Below, in pieces: positions 13,345-26,200 of a stretch of DNA of 64,000 nt (position 1 is its first letter; each line of letters starts with the position of its first letter). Under the pieces are notes generated by a model. It was not told the DNA's origin. It ran no database searches and worked only from the letters and a program-made list of their open reading frames with translations. The stretch spans positions 4,841,001-4,905,000 of the forward strand of contig NC_092677.1 in the NCBI RefSeq assembly GCF_964355755.1. The letters run 5' to 3'. Made by a program: the position numbers and the translations under genes. Origin of the DNA: Antedon mediterranea. Taxonomy: Eukaryota > Echinodermata > Crinoidea > Comatulida > Antedonidae.

Positions 13345-14835
13345 GCAAGTACTCGAATACATAATAATTTCAGCGTTAAAAAACTGGTTATTTCAAATGT
13401 CGTTTTACTTCCGAAAGAGAAACTTGTCACAAAATGAGACCAATTGTTTAAGTCAAATTTAAACAAACTTAATTTGTGTTTTGTATGTAACATTAGGGGT
13501 GAGGGATGGGGAAGAGGATGGGTGCAGAGAGGAATAATTATTAAATATATTAAATATATTCTTTATCCATTTAGTAACGAAATATTAATTGTTTTCATGT
13601 TTTACAAATAATATATCACTAAACACAGTAAAACATTGCTATGTAATACTTTGTTGAAACTATCACCGTCCTAGTCGATTGAAATAGTACAGTACATGTA
13701 ACGATACATCACTGCGACGTGTATGTTTATATAATGTAAAACAATTTGTGAAAACCACCTCTATTCGGGGAAAATCATAAAATCGATTTAATCGTCAAAT
13801 AAAAATTAAATTATCTAACTCAACTTTATTGGTAGGCCTAATGGTTTTCAATTGTTTCTTAGAGCCAATTCATACTTAAGTTGGTTCCTACCCTACCCAC
13901 CAAAGTTGTTCTGCGTTTAAGGGATGTGATGCACCGTAGGCCTATCCTCTACTGGCTTTACAACGCTACTCATGCCAGTGAGGGAAGGGTAATGATGTGG
14001 GTGGTTTAAATGCAATAATAAAGATTTGTACATAATATACGGCGACTGAAAACGCTAGCTCATTATCCGTTAAAAAAAAATTATATCCAACCTCTGCAGC
14101 ACAGATTGAAAAAAAAATGGATCGAAGTATACAGTACTTGCCTTTACGACGCCTGAGGGAATAGACACTTGTGGAACAGAGATTGGAATGTTCCATTCAT
14201 CGCAAATCAATACATTTGTATAAACGTATATTAAATCTTCCGTTAAAAAAAAATTATAAACAACCTTTTGCAGCACAGATTGAAAAAAAAATGGATCGAA
14301 TTTCTGTTATGAGTATACAGTACTTGCCTTTACGACGCCTGAGGGAATAGACACTTGTGGAACAGAGATTGGAATGTTCCATTCATCGCAAATCAATACA
14401 TTTGTATAAACGTATATTAAATCTATCAAAATAGTATTTTTTAAAGAAAAGCGGCATGTCTTCAACATTATGATGCTGTACTCGAGCTGTTCAACCGGTT
14501 TTCAGCCATTAAAAACAATTATCGTAGGAGGAGATAGGAAAATGCAAAGCATCCTCGTATTATTGTCTGTGGGTATTTTTCAAGACGGACATCCATTAGA
14601 CAGTGTATACCACGATCGAAAAACACCCCTATTTGGGGCAAATCGTTGAACCTAAATTCGTTTTAATCGTCAATAACTAATTATCTAACTCAATTTAATT
14701 AGTAAACAGGGTTACATCAGGTGGTTAAAATCAGTACCGAGATTCTAACCAACTTTATATACCATCGAGTAAATATTCTAGAAATAACGTGCGATTTACC
14801 GAATTTTGCCCTTACGTAAATTTATATATAGATAC
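13345..14835 (+). repeat. Dispersed repeat family, copy B
   Basis: This copy is a direct repeat of copy A. It contains an extra internal duplication. The segment with CAGCACAGATTG, TACTTGCCTTTACGACGCC and ACACTTGTGGAACAGAG occurs at about 14090-14240 and again at about 14270-14420, roughly 187 bp apart. Confidence 0.75.
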
Positions 14836-15492
14836 TTTAACCCAATGTCGTAACTCTTTAGGCCTATTATAGCTAGATCTGAATCATAGAGCCATATAAA
14901 GATTATGTAATATCTTTAAATTCACAATGCATGCTGCTTTGCTGCTAAATAAAATAATAAAGTGTTATGGATATGTTTATATCATTTCTTGTTTTTTCCA
15001 AAAATCGATCATCAATCTATCTAAAAAACAGCCTGAAGTGAAAGAAATTGCAAATAGAGATTTTTCTTTTATAAATGGTCACATAAGATGAGAAGATCAA
15101 AACTTGAGCATCACACCTCTGTCACTCATCCTGATGATATGCAAATTAGCTTAAATATGCAAATTAGGGTGAAATTACAGGGTTACTCGGATACAGGTTT
15201 AGGTTTCCTATATCAGTTGTCATAGGACACTTTGTAATTCCCAGAATCACTTTTGTTCTGCCCTCAAATGACTCAGATGCAGGTTTCTAATATCCAACAT
15301 AGGACTGTTAAATAAATTCTGTATCACTCACCTCGAAAGTATGCAAATTAGTGGTACAAGTTACATGAAATATGCAAATTAGGGGTTGAAATTAGAGGTA
15401 CCATATTATATCGAAAACCGCCGCTAAGGCTAGAAAGTTGATTTTTTTCAAAAACTTATTCAGAATGTACATACTGGTAGTTATATTTGCTC

Positions 15493-15534
<42 letters not shown>

Positions 15535-15776
15535 GAATTTGTAATGCGCCAATTCCAGCAAAAGTGATCAAAGGCGTAGTGTATGAGCTCAATTTGAAAG
15601 AAAAAGACCAGAAATACAACATTTAACCCTTGACCCCATTTCCTAATGTTTGCTTACATAATGCGACTAAAAATAATATGTCTGTAGAAACTTTGTTTTG
15701 GCCTCAAATGACTCGGATACAGGTTTCCTATATTAGTTGGCAAAATCACACCAAATAAAATATCTTAATAATTAAT
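14836..15776. promoter_or_regulatory. Octamer-rich spacer between divergent receptor genes
   Basis: Four copies of the octamer ATGCAAAT occur at about 15138-15380, each as ATGCAAATTA. The phrase ACTCGGATACAGGTTT and close variants also repeat three times (about 15185, 15270 and 15710). A TAA/ATA microsatellite lies at about 15497-15533. POU-domain factors bind ATGCAAAT, but whether this is regulatory or part of a local repeat cannot be decided from sequence alone. Confidence 0.4.
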
Positions 15777-17012
15777 AATCTATAAATTTACGTAAAGGCA
15801 AAATTCGGTAAATCGCGCGTTACTTCTAGAAAGTTTACTCGATAGTATATAAAGTTGGTTAGAATCTCGGTACTGATTTTAACCACCTGATGTAACCCTG
15901 TTTACTAATTAAATTAAGTTAGATAATTAGTTATTGACAATTAAAACGAATTTAGGTTCAACGATTTGCCCCAAAAGGATGTTTTCCGATCTTAGTATAC
16001 ACTGTCTAATGGATGTCCTCTTGAAAAATACCTGCACACAATAATACGAGGATGCTTCGCATTTTACTATCTCCTCCTACGATAATTGTTTTTAATAGCT
16101 GAAAAGCGGTCGAACAGCTCGAGTACAGTATCATAATGTTGAAAAAATACTATTTTGATAGATTTAATATACGTTTATACAAATGTATTGATTTGCGATG
16201 AATGGAACATTCCAATCACAAGTAGGTAAATGTATGGGCCCTTGGAGAATAAACTGAGATATATTATTGCAATACTTTAACAATATTGTAAATACGTATT
16301 AACCATTTTTGGTCGCCATTTGAATCGGAATTTTCTTACTGTGAATGTGGTTACTGTTAAACACATATACAAAGAACATTTATTACTGTGACTGTGGGTA
16401 GGCTCTACTGCTGGATATATAAACACATAATATACAAATAAAACTCTATTACTGACAGTTGCTTCTCAACGTTTGTTTTAATAAATAATTATAAAAAATA
16501 TAAACGTCGTAGCGGTGTATCGTTACATGTACTTTACTATTTCAATAGACTATAACAGGGGACAGTTTAAAAAAAGTATTAAATCGTAAATGTTTTACTG
16601 TGTTTAGTGGTATATTATTGATAGGCTATAAAAACATTTAAAACAATATTTCGTTACTGAGTGGATAAAGAATATATTAAAAATGTTTCTTCCCATCCTC
16701 TTCCCCATCCCTCAACTCTAATGTTATATACAAAACACAAATTGGGTTTGTTTAAATGAGTTAAAATAAAAAAGTTGGACTCATTTTTAAGACAAGTTTC
16801 TCCTTCGGAAGTAGGCCTAATTATTCCCAGGGTGCTAATTTTAGTTGACTACATTAATCATCGTGTCTATTTATACGTTTCTGAAAACGACAATGTATTT
16901 ATAGTCCTGCGGTACGTACGTTTGAAATCACCAGTTTTTTGACGCTGAAATTACTGTGTATTCGAGAACCATCTGTGGAGTGTGTGGACACGACCTAGAT
17001 GGTACGCGATCT
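15777..17012 (-). repeat. Dispersed repeat family, copy C (inverted relative to A and B)
   Basis: This segment is the reverse complement of copy A in the same order. It starts with the AAATTTACGTAAAGGCAAAA end and finishes with the GAGAACCATCTGTGG and GACCTAGATGGTACGCG end. Copies A and C thus form a large inverted repeat lying symmetrically between genes 1 and 2. Confidence 0.75.
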
Positions 17013-17255
17013 AGTAATATAAAACTCTCTCTGAATAGTTGTTTGATAGTCCAGTATGTTGTGTGAAAGTTTTAGTTAGTGCATTCTTGGTTCATTACAA
17101 TCTTTAGTTTGGGCGTTTTCAACACGTTCTTTGATATTAATTGATTTTTTTTACTACTCAGCTGCTCACGTTATGCATAATTACAAGTAGTCTTTTGTTT
17201 TTTGTAAAAAAATATTTTTAAAAGTATAATAGAAATTATTGCTTTTCTATTTCAG

Positions 17256-20200
17256 TTTTTTGTCTTTCTATTTATCATTTCAAAAACAGGTAAGTTTCTT
17301 TTAAATTATGCCCTGATGCCCTCTTCTCTTACAGGAATTAGATTAGTTCTTTCTCTTATTGTAATATTTACTGTATACAACAAACATTCTAACAGATAGT
17401 TTGGTTTTTAAATATTAGTTTTTAATTTAATAGAGATGTCCCTATCAAATTTGACTTGAGTAAACATTATTTATGGCAGCCAAAATGTGTATGCTTTATA
17501 GTGTCCATCAACAGCCCAGTAATTTTTAAAAAGTAAGAACTTGTGAATTCATGCCTAGTTGAGTCCACAAACATACTAAATGAATCTAATATGCCCGGTT
17601 TTCTTGAAATACTAGGCCCGATTGTTCTTTTGGCTGGCAATCCAGTATTCTTATTTTTAAGACATTACTCAAAATTTAATGTGTCTTAATTTTCAAAAGC
17701 ATATGGTCAATTTGTGACAATATCTGACCAGACAGCCAAGGAAGGTGATACTGAAGTGGTGATAACTTGTGATTATTCACAATTTACTTCTACTACTGAT
17801 TCAATACAATGGGATGAACTAGATGAAGATGAAGCAGTTATTACTCCTGGTTTTGTTAATGATAAGAAGTTAGACAGTGGTCGTTTTAGATTGAACATAA
17901 CACTTGGTAGAGCTAACTTGGTGATGTCACACCCAATGAGAAATGATTCTCAACGAAGATTTCAGTGTCATATACGAGCATCAAATGGAGATATTGAAAC
18001 ATCAAATCCCTCTATTCTAACTGTATATTGTGAGTAAATGACTAAATTTCAATATCATTATTATTCTATACTTATACTAGGTACGGTAACCCATTTCTTT
18101 TGTGTCTGGACTTAAACAAGTTTTCTTTACCTAAACAAATCTTTCATTAATCAGATGTGGATTTAGCTTTTTATTATTTTATTTATAAATAGAATTATTT
18201 TGATCCCTGTTTCAAAAAACATGATTTCTTTCAAAAAACATAAATATTATTGGTGTCCCTTATTTTTAGCTTTGATTTTACACCTTCATTTACTTACAGC
18301 TACAGACTACTATGAAACGCCGTTTACGCAACTTCTATGATATGAATTTTATGACGCGATATGTGAATGAAATGCATCGATATGAATTGAATGGCGCGAA
18401 TTGAATGAAATGTTTTGAATTGAATGCTTTGAATTAAAATTTCAAAATATTTCATTCAAAACATTTCATTCAAAACTTTTTATTCAAAACATTCAATTCA
18501 AACCATTTTATTCAAAACATTTCATTCAAAACCGTCATTAAATTCAAAACATTTCATTCATATCGCGCCATTCAATTCATATCGATGCATTTCATTCACA
18601 TATCGCGTCATAAAATTCATACCATCGAAATGTTGCGTAAACGGCGTTCCATAGACTTATACTGATAATTTTATGTTTAAAGTGATTTAACGTTTGTGAT
18701 GTATGTTTTGTCCCATGTTTTCCCAGACATAGATCAACCACTTCTTAAGCCTCATCAAGTACTGTCTACAAAGGTCAATCAGTGACCTTCACCTGTAGTA
18801 AACCTAATGGTGATCCTATTCCTCACATTACTTGGTATAAAGATGGACAGACAGTCAACACCGACAGCCTTTCTAGATATGAGATTACAAATAGCAGTAC
18901 AGAGTCAGTCTTTAAGATTAAATCAGCTACTAAAGAAGATGATGGAAGATATACATGTAAAGCAGAAAGTGATCAGTTTAAAGGAGAAGATGCTAAAACA
19001 AGTGAAGGAAGATTGGTTGTATATTGTATGTAAACGTTTTATAACATAACTAATCTATGTATAGTAATTGTAAATTAATATCATTTCCTTTATTTAGTTA
19101 GCCAACAAAAATAAATAGAGAACATGTCTGGAAAAAAAAAATATAAATATATAAAAAACAGTATTACAATAGGACTCTTAATCTGAATTTGGAGATAAAA
19201 GTGTACAGGAAAGAAAGGACTGCAGAATCTTTTAACAAATAATGGTAATGAATTAGTTGGGTATCTTTTTTTTTTAGATGTTGATGTCAAATTTACATCT
19301 AGATATGGTATTGCAACCTGTACAGCAGAGGGCCATCCAAAGCCATCATCAGTATTGATATTACAAGATGGAGAAGTGGTTAAGAAAGGAGAAAATACAT
19401 CAACTATAGAAATAGAAGATGATGAGATATGTCAATCAAATCTTACATGCTATACAGAGAATGGAAAGCTTAACGAAACAACAACACTAGAGTGTAATGC
19501 AGGTATATGTACCATATTTCATAGAATCAAAGATATTGTGTTGCATGTTTTGTTTTTTGTTTTTGTTTCAGTTTAAATGCTATGAGTGAAGACATGTTGA
19601 TTAAGATCGAAACCGATATCTAATACCAGATATATTTGTGTTTATGGTTATATCAGGCCAATTGTCAGATATTTAAAAAATTAGGTTTAAGAACAATTTG
19701 CAGTGCTTTTATAGAAATGTATTTTAATTATATCTTCGTAATTTAATTTTATATTTTCATACCACACTACATACACACAATTCAAATACTCTTGTATAAC
19801 AATTTTGTACATGACTATTATTATTCAAAACAAACAATTAATTTCAGGTTTGTCAGTGTTTTTTTATAGGTACACCAAAACAAGTATGTGTCTAATCAAC
19901 GAATATGATTACATCCACCATCATGTCTTAAAAAAACTAAAGTCAAATAGTTATAGATTTTAAAGTTGTTTCAAGCAATAATTTTCTTTCTCAGAAATTG
20001 TATTGTTTTGACCATTCTTATAGTTTTGTTCATGGTTAATGGAAATGATAACTATTTGTTATTAGGTGGACGAATGCTGTACATCATTCTGATTGTTGTG
20101 ATTGTTGTGATTGTTGTGATTGGGCTGGTTTGTCTGTTCATATATTTAGTGCTTCTTGTTTGTAAGTAAAGAATCTTATTTCTGAATTATTACTTTTTAT

Positions 20201-23200
20201 GTTCCATTTCAATAGTATTTCACAAATTGTATTACCATTTGAAGTGTATTTCCGTGTAATAAATAGCTGCAGGGCCTACTACTTTTATTAGTGTTTCCTT
20301 TTGAAGACGCGAGGTTTCTACCCCAAGTGACTGAGGCTAAATAAGGTATTTTTAATAGGTTTAGGAAAAATATAAAAAACATTTTTATGACTGTAACTTT
20401 CGGCAATTGTTGGTTTTATTGTTATGTGAAATGTTTTGGCCTTCCGAAAAATTGCATTTTGTTTTTAACCTAGGTCAAAGGTCAAATGTTTAAAAAGTGC
20501 AATTCAGTGAACCCAAACGTCAACCGGTACATACATACGGGCGTCGCGTCCCGGGACAGTAAATACCCTGTATGGGATACGGGCCACTTATGTGCGATTT
20601 TAGGATTTTTTATGATTGATAAAAGATTTTTAAACATTTTTTTATTGACACTTTGTGAAAATTTAAGTTACTGTATATCAAGTGCAAACTTTCTATTGAA
20701 ACTTTCTGTGGATTAAAAATGGCATGTTTTACACAAAGTTACGCGCGCACATGCAAAATGCGCCATATTAATTGCTAATCAACTTTCTACGCAAATCGTG
20801 ACATTTTACGCATGTCAACAATTCCCACGCGCGCGAATTATTTATGCGTACGGTGAGCACGGAGTATGAAAAACACGTTTTTTTCCTCTTGAATTTTGAT
20901 ATTCAAGCATTTCCTAGTCATTTTAGAACAAATTGAGATCATTTAAACTTTAAATTAAGCCATAAAAATACGTTGGATTAGACAATTTGTGTGCATTTTA
21001 GTTTAAAGAGTTACATCAAAATCATGCCTATTTTGAATTTATTATAGCTCCTCGGGATTAACCGTGACCCCCATTTTTTTTCATAATATGATCGAAAGTG
21101 GATAAGTTGTTGATATGAATCCATTTAAAATGTTTGCCTCTCGAATGTGGTGACATCATCGTATGGCCTTCCAAATATAAAATGAGATAATTTTTTTTTA
21201 TTATTTAACCGGTCAAAGTTGTAATGAGGTATCCTGTTGTGAATTGTTTACACAAACACAGGGTCCTTGTAACAGTAGTACAGTTTCTAGGTGGCCTTGA
21301 ACCACTGGATAAGGAGTCATAAATCATCAAAATTGGTGATTAAGAGCATTTATTACATCCCAGTGAGGCTCTCCTCATCAGGGTATGACTGGAAATTTAT
21401 CAAGGGACTTGTACACGTAATGTAGCTCATCACATTTTCTTGCTCAATCAATTTTAATTTTGATGTCATTATGTCAAAAAATTTCAATAACGTGGGTCAA
21501 TTATTTTCATCCTTACAGTAAATTTCAATGTGTTTTAGTTCGTCACTCTCATGGTTAAAATGTATTATCAAAGCCAATTGAAGTAAAAAAAGTCGGATTT
21601 TCATCTTTTGCGTATAGTATATCACATTTAAAAGAGTGCGCATCTATTGTCTATTTGTCAACATTATTTCTCCAACATGGTTATATGTTGTTTCTCAGAT
21701 TATTTTCTTCCAAAATTGTAATCTTCGTGTTTCTTTTTTGATGACGTGATCATGTTAAAAATTAGAATTAAAGCAGGTTTTCGTAATTTTCACATATGTA
21801 CTAAACTGTAGGTATTTATTCTTTCCTTAGCATTATTTTGTCTGTCAATTATTTTGAGATCAATTTCATCTAGCTAAGTTAATTTTTCAGAGTATATTCC
21901 TTATGGCCAGGAATCGATGTGATTATCTTTTCATGTTGCAGTGCGCAATCAAAAATTGAACGAAATCACGTTTGTAATCATATACCTTCATACAAGCATG
22001 TATCATAATTAAATCAAATTTGGTACTCATAGGTTTCAGGTAATATAGATAGATTATTACATACCGCAATGAATCATCATTTTTTACTGATGATATCTTT
22101 AACAAGTTTGTTAATGATGCACTGTCAAAGTATACACTTTCAACTTTATATATGAACATTGTAAAGAAGGAGGTTAATGATTTTGTTTGATTGTCGAAAT
22201 TAAATGTTTTGAATTTAATATGCAATTAATGGTAACTTATGCGGAGGGATCTTTGATTGGGTTGTTTTATTCAAGTGTATGGCTTAATGTGCAGTGATAC
22301 CGGCTATTGTATTTGGGTTACCAATTACCTATCTTTCATATATTATAAATAATTAAAGATCTGACAAAATCAATCAATATATTTTAAAAATCAATTATCT
22401 GTATTTAAATCAATGCATTTAACCCTACAGTATAATTCGTCTAGTTATATTTTTGTGTTTATATGTGAAATAGTAAGGTGTATGAATATTATTATTCAAA
22501 TTCAATTTTAATTTATATCTTAGGTTTTTTTTTAGACAATTGAGTTAGGTTTCTTTTGTCAAACATTTTACCTAAATGCCATTATTTTGTAATTTTATAA
22601 CAATAGATAAATATTGTTTACCATCCTATATGAGATATGAGATAATTATTCAATTTTAATCAAATCATTTTTATTTCATAAGACCGCAATAAAAACCAAC
22701 TGAATACATGCAGGTGAGTTTATTTGCATACTCTATTTTGATTAAATTGAGTACATCATTATGACACTTGTAATTAAACATTGAATTGATGATATAAATA
22801 TGGTGGTATATCAATGACCAAAAGTTAAAAGAAACATTTGTTTGTGTTAACTACAGAAGTGGAGAAGATGCATGTGATGGTCCAAGTTCACCAAACCAGG
22901 TTGGCTATAATGAAGAACAAGGTAAACTTTGACATTATTCTGTATACTTTCAATGTCAACATGAGAATGCATTCAAACAATCAAAACCCACTTGTGCTGT
23001 TATTTTTGGCTTATTAAGTGTACTATATTTTTTAATTTGTCTTTTATTAATGAGGGAAGACTGTGTTTTATTGAGCCAATTATTTTACTATTATTGGAAG
23101 TAGGCCTACTGTCACACAGCCGCAATTACGACTCTTTCGGACATGTAATATCTGGTAACCACCGGTAAACAACGGTAAATAGCCACAACTGTACACATAT

Positions 23201-26200
23201 AAATGTAAAAAGTAAATTTAATAATAGTCTTTGACAAACAATTCTTCCTTTATAATCCAAACCACCCCCCCCCCCCCCAAAAAAAAAAAAACCCACAAAA
23301 AAGCCCACCCAATTCTCAAACAATGATACAGTATCCCTATTCCCCACACAATTTATACACTTTCCCAAATTCCCAATCCTTCCAGACAAAATATCAACAA
23401 TCTTCTTATTGTCAAATAAATCCCAGAACCCCCCTTCCAAATACAATATTATCACAAGATGAATAATTAAACAATAATAAATGTCCACAATATCGTTCCT
23501 TCTTGCCTTTTCTCCTACGCTGACACAAAACAAATTCGAAAGATAAAAGTTAAAACGATTCTGCAACTAAACAACTCCCACGCCTCTGCTCCCGTTCTGC
23601 TTGTATTCCCAATTATAATTCTTCTCAAACTGCAACTATTTTCTGACATATAAATAAATAAATGAAATATAAAGTTAAAATGTTTCTTGATGTCTTTCTG
23701 TACTGCCTTATAGTATTACTTCCATAATTATTTCCAACGCACAATTTATTAACTTCATGTATATTACTTTATTTCCTTCCTGCTTCAGCTCTATTTTCTG
23801 CTTCAGCTCTATATCACCATAATTATTTCCAACTCACAATTTGTTAACTTCATGTATATCACCATAGCTATTTCCAACGCACAATTTATTAACTTCATGT
23901 ATATCACTTTATTTCCTTTCTGCTTCAGCTCTATATCACCATAACTATTTCCAACGCACAATTTATTAACTTCATGTATATCACTTTATTTCCTTTCTGC
24001 TTCAGCTCTATATCACCATAATTATTTCCAACTCACAATTTATTAACTTCATAGTATATCACCTAATTTCCTTTCCGCTTCAGCTCTATATCACCATAAT
24101 TCTTTCCAACCCACACTTTATTAACTTCATATGTATCACTTTACTTCCTTTCTGCTTCAACATAACATAGCCCTCCTTCTCTGTCTCCTCTCAATTTTCA
24201 TCTCTCTCTCAACATTCCCTCAATTGCACACACACCACCACCTTATCCTTCTCAACCAATCAGCAACTCACACACCAAGTCAACTCTTACACCTCTCCTC
24301 CAATCAGCAACCTCCACACACTCCTTCTCTGCACACAAACACTCTGCTCCACTGGCTTCAAACAATAGTTTCCTAAAACAAAAGAAAGGTTCAAATAATG
24401 AAAACAAAAGGAAAAGTAAGCATGACTTGCAAAATAAATACAAAACTTATGTCACTTGTGACATTTACTCCCCTCTAAAAGAATAATGTCCCAACATTTT
24501 CTTCAAACCGGAATGGGTCCTAATACTTTGAAACATGTGTTTGTTGTTTGATTGTTGATTGATTTCAATGTGTTATAGTTCGTCACTCTCATGGTTAAAA
24601 TGTATTATCAAAGCCAATTGAAGTAAAAAAGTCGGATTTTCATCTTTTGCGTATAGTATATCACATTTAAAAGAGTGCGCATCTATTGTCTATTTGTCAA
24701 CATTATTTCTCCAACATGGTTATATGTTGTTTCTCAGATTATTTTCTTCCAAAATTGTAATCTTCGTGTTTCTTTTTTGATGACGTGATCATGTTAAAAA
24801 TTAGAATTAAAGCAGGTTTTCGTAATTTTCACATATGTACTAAACTGTAGGTATTTATTTTTTCCTTAGCATTATTTTGTCTGTCAATTATTTTGAGATC
24901 AATTTCATCTAGCTAAGTTAATTTTTCAGAGTATATTCCTTATGGCCAGGAATCGATGTGATTATCTTTTCATGTTGCAGTGCGCAATCAAAAATTGAAC
25001 GAAATCACGTTTGTAATCATATACCTTCATACAAGCATGTATCATAATTAAATCAAATTTGGTACTCATAGGTTTCAGGTAATATAGATAGATTATTACA
25101 TACCGCAATGAATCATCATTTTTTACTGATGATATCTTTAACAAGTTTGTTAATGATGCACTGTCAAAGTATACACTTTCAACTTTATATATGAACATTG
25201 TAAAGAAGGAGGTTAATGATTTTGTTTGATTGTCGAAATTAAATGTTTTGAATTTAATATGCAATTAATGGTAACTTATGCGGAGGGATCTTTGATTGGG
25301 TTGTTTTATTCAAGTGTATGGCTTGATGTGCAGTGATACCGGCTATTGTATTTGGGTTACCAATTACCTATCTTTCATATATTATAAATAATTAAAGATC
25401 TGACAAAATCAATCAATGTATTTTAAAAATCAATTATCTGTATTTAAATCAATGCATTTAACCCTACAGTATAATTCGTCTAGTTATATTTTTGTGTTTA
25501 TATGTGAAATAGTAAGGTGTATGAATATTATTATTCAAATTCAATTTTAATTTATATCTTAGGTTTTTTTTTAGACAATTCAGTTAGGTTTCTTTTGTCA
25601 AACATTTTACCTAAATGCCATTATTTTGTAATTTTATAACAATAGATAAATATTGTTTACCATCCTATATGAGATATGAGATAATTATTCAATTTTAATC
25701 AAATCATTTTTATTTCATAAGACCGCAATAAAAACCAACTGAATACATGCAGGTGAGTTTATTTGCATACTCTATTTTGATTAAATTGAGTACATCATTA
25801 TGACACTTGTAATTAAACATTGAATTGATGATATAAATATGGTGGTATATCAATGACCAAAAGTTAAAAGAAACATTTGTTTGTGTTAACTACAGAAGTG
25901 GAGAAGATGAATGTGATGGTGCACATTTTCCACTTGTAAGCAAATCAAGTTCACCAAACCAGGTTGGCTATAATGATTATTTATGATTTAATTAAAAGTT
26001 TTACACAATTTTACAGGCGTGGTTCTGCACAGCTTCGTATAACCATCGACTTAACTATTGAACGCAAAACAAAACACTGTTGACTGAATGAACGGTCAAC
26101 AATCAAACAATCGACGGTTCCCACAACACGCAAAAAACATTATGTCACTTGTATTTTTACTGGTGGAAAATTACGATTGCCGATTTGCTGGGCAATACAT

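Noticed and set aside
15392-15626. Poly-isoleucine frames on both strands
   Set aside because: They are created by the TAA/ATA microsatellite.
21923-22225. Identical 100-codon minus-strand frame repeated in all five array units (also 24962, 28650, 32355, 38539)
   Set aside because: Its conservation follows from recent duplication of intron DNA. It has no domain, no splice logic and low-complexity AT-rich composition.
23126-23566. Minus-strand frame of about 146 codons over the LTR, repeated in each unit
   Set aside because: It lies wholly in the LTR and passes through the poly-C/poly-A tract with a different frame in each copy, so it is not a conserved protein.
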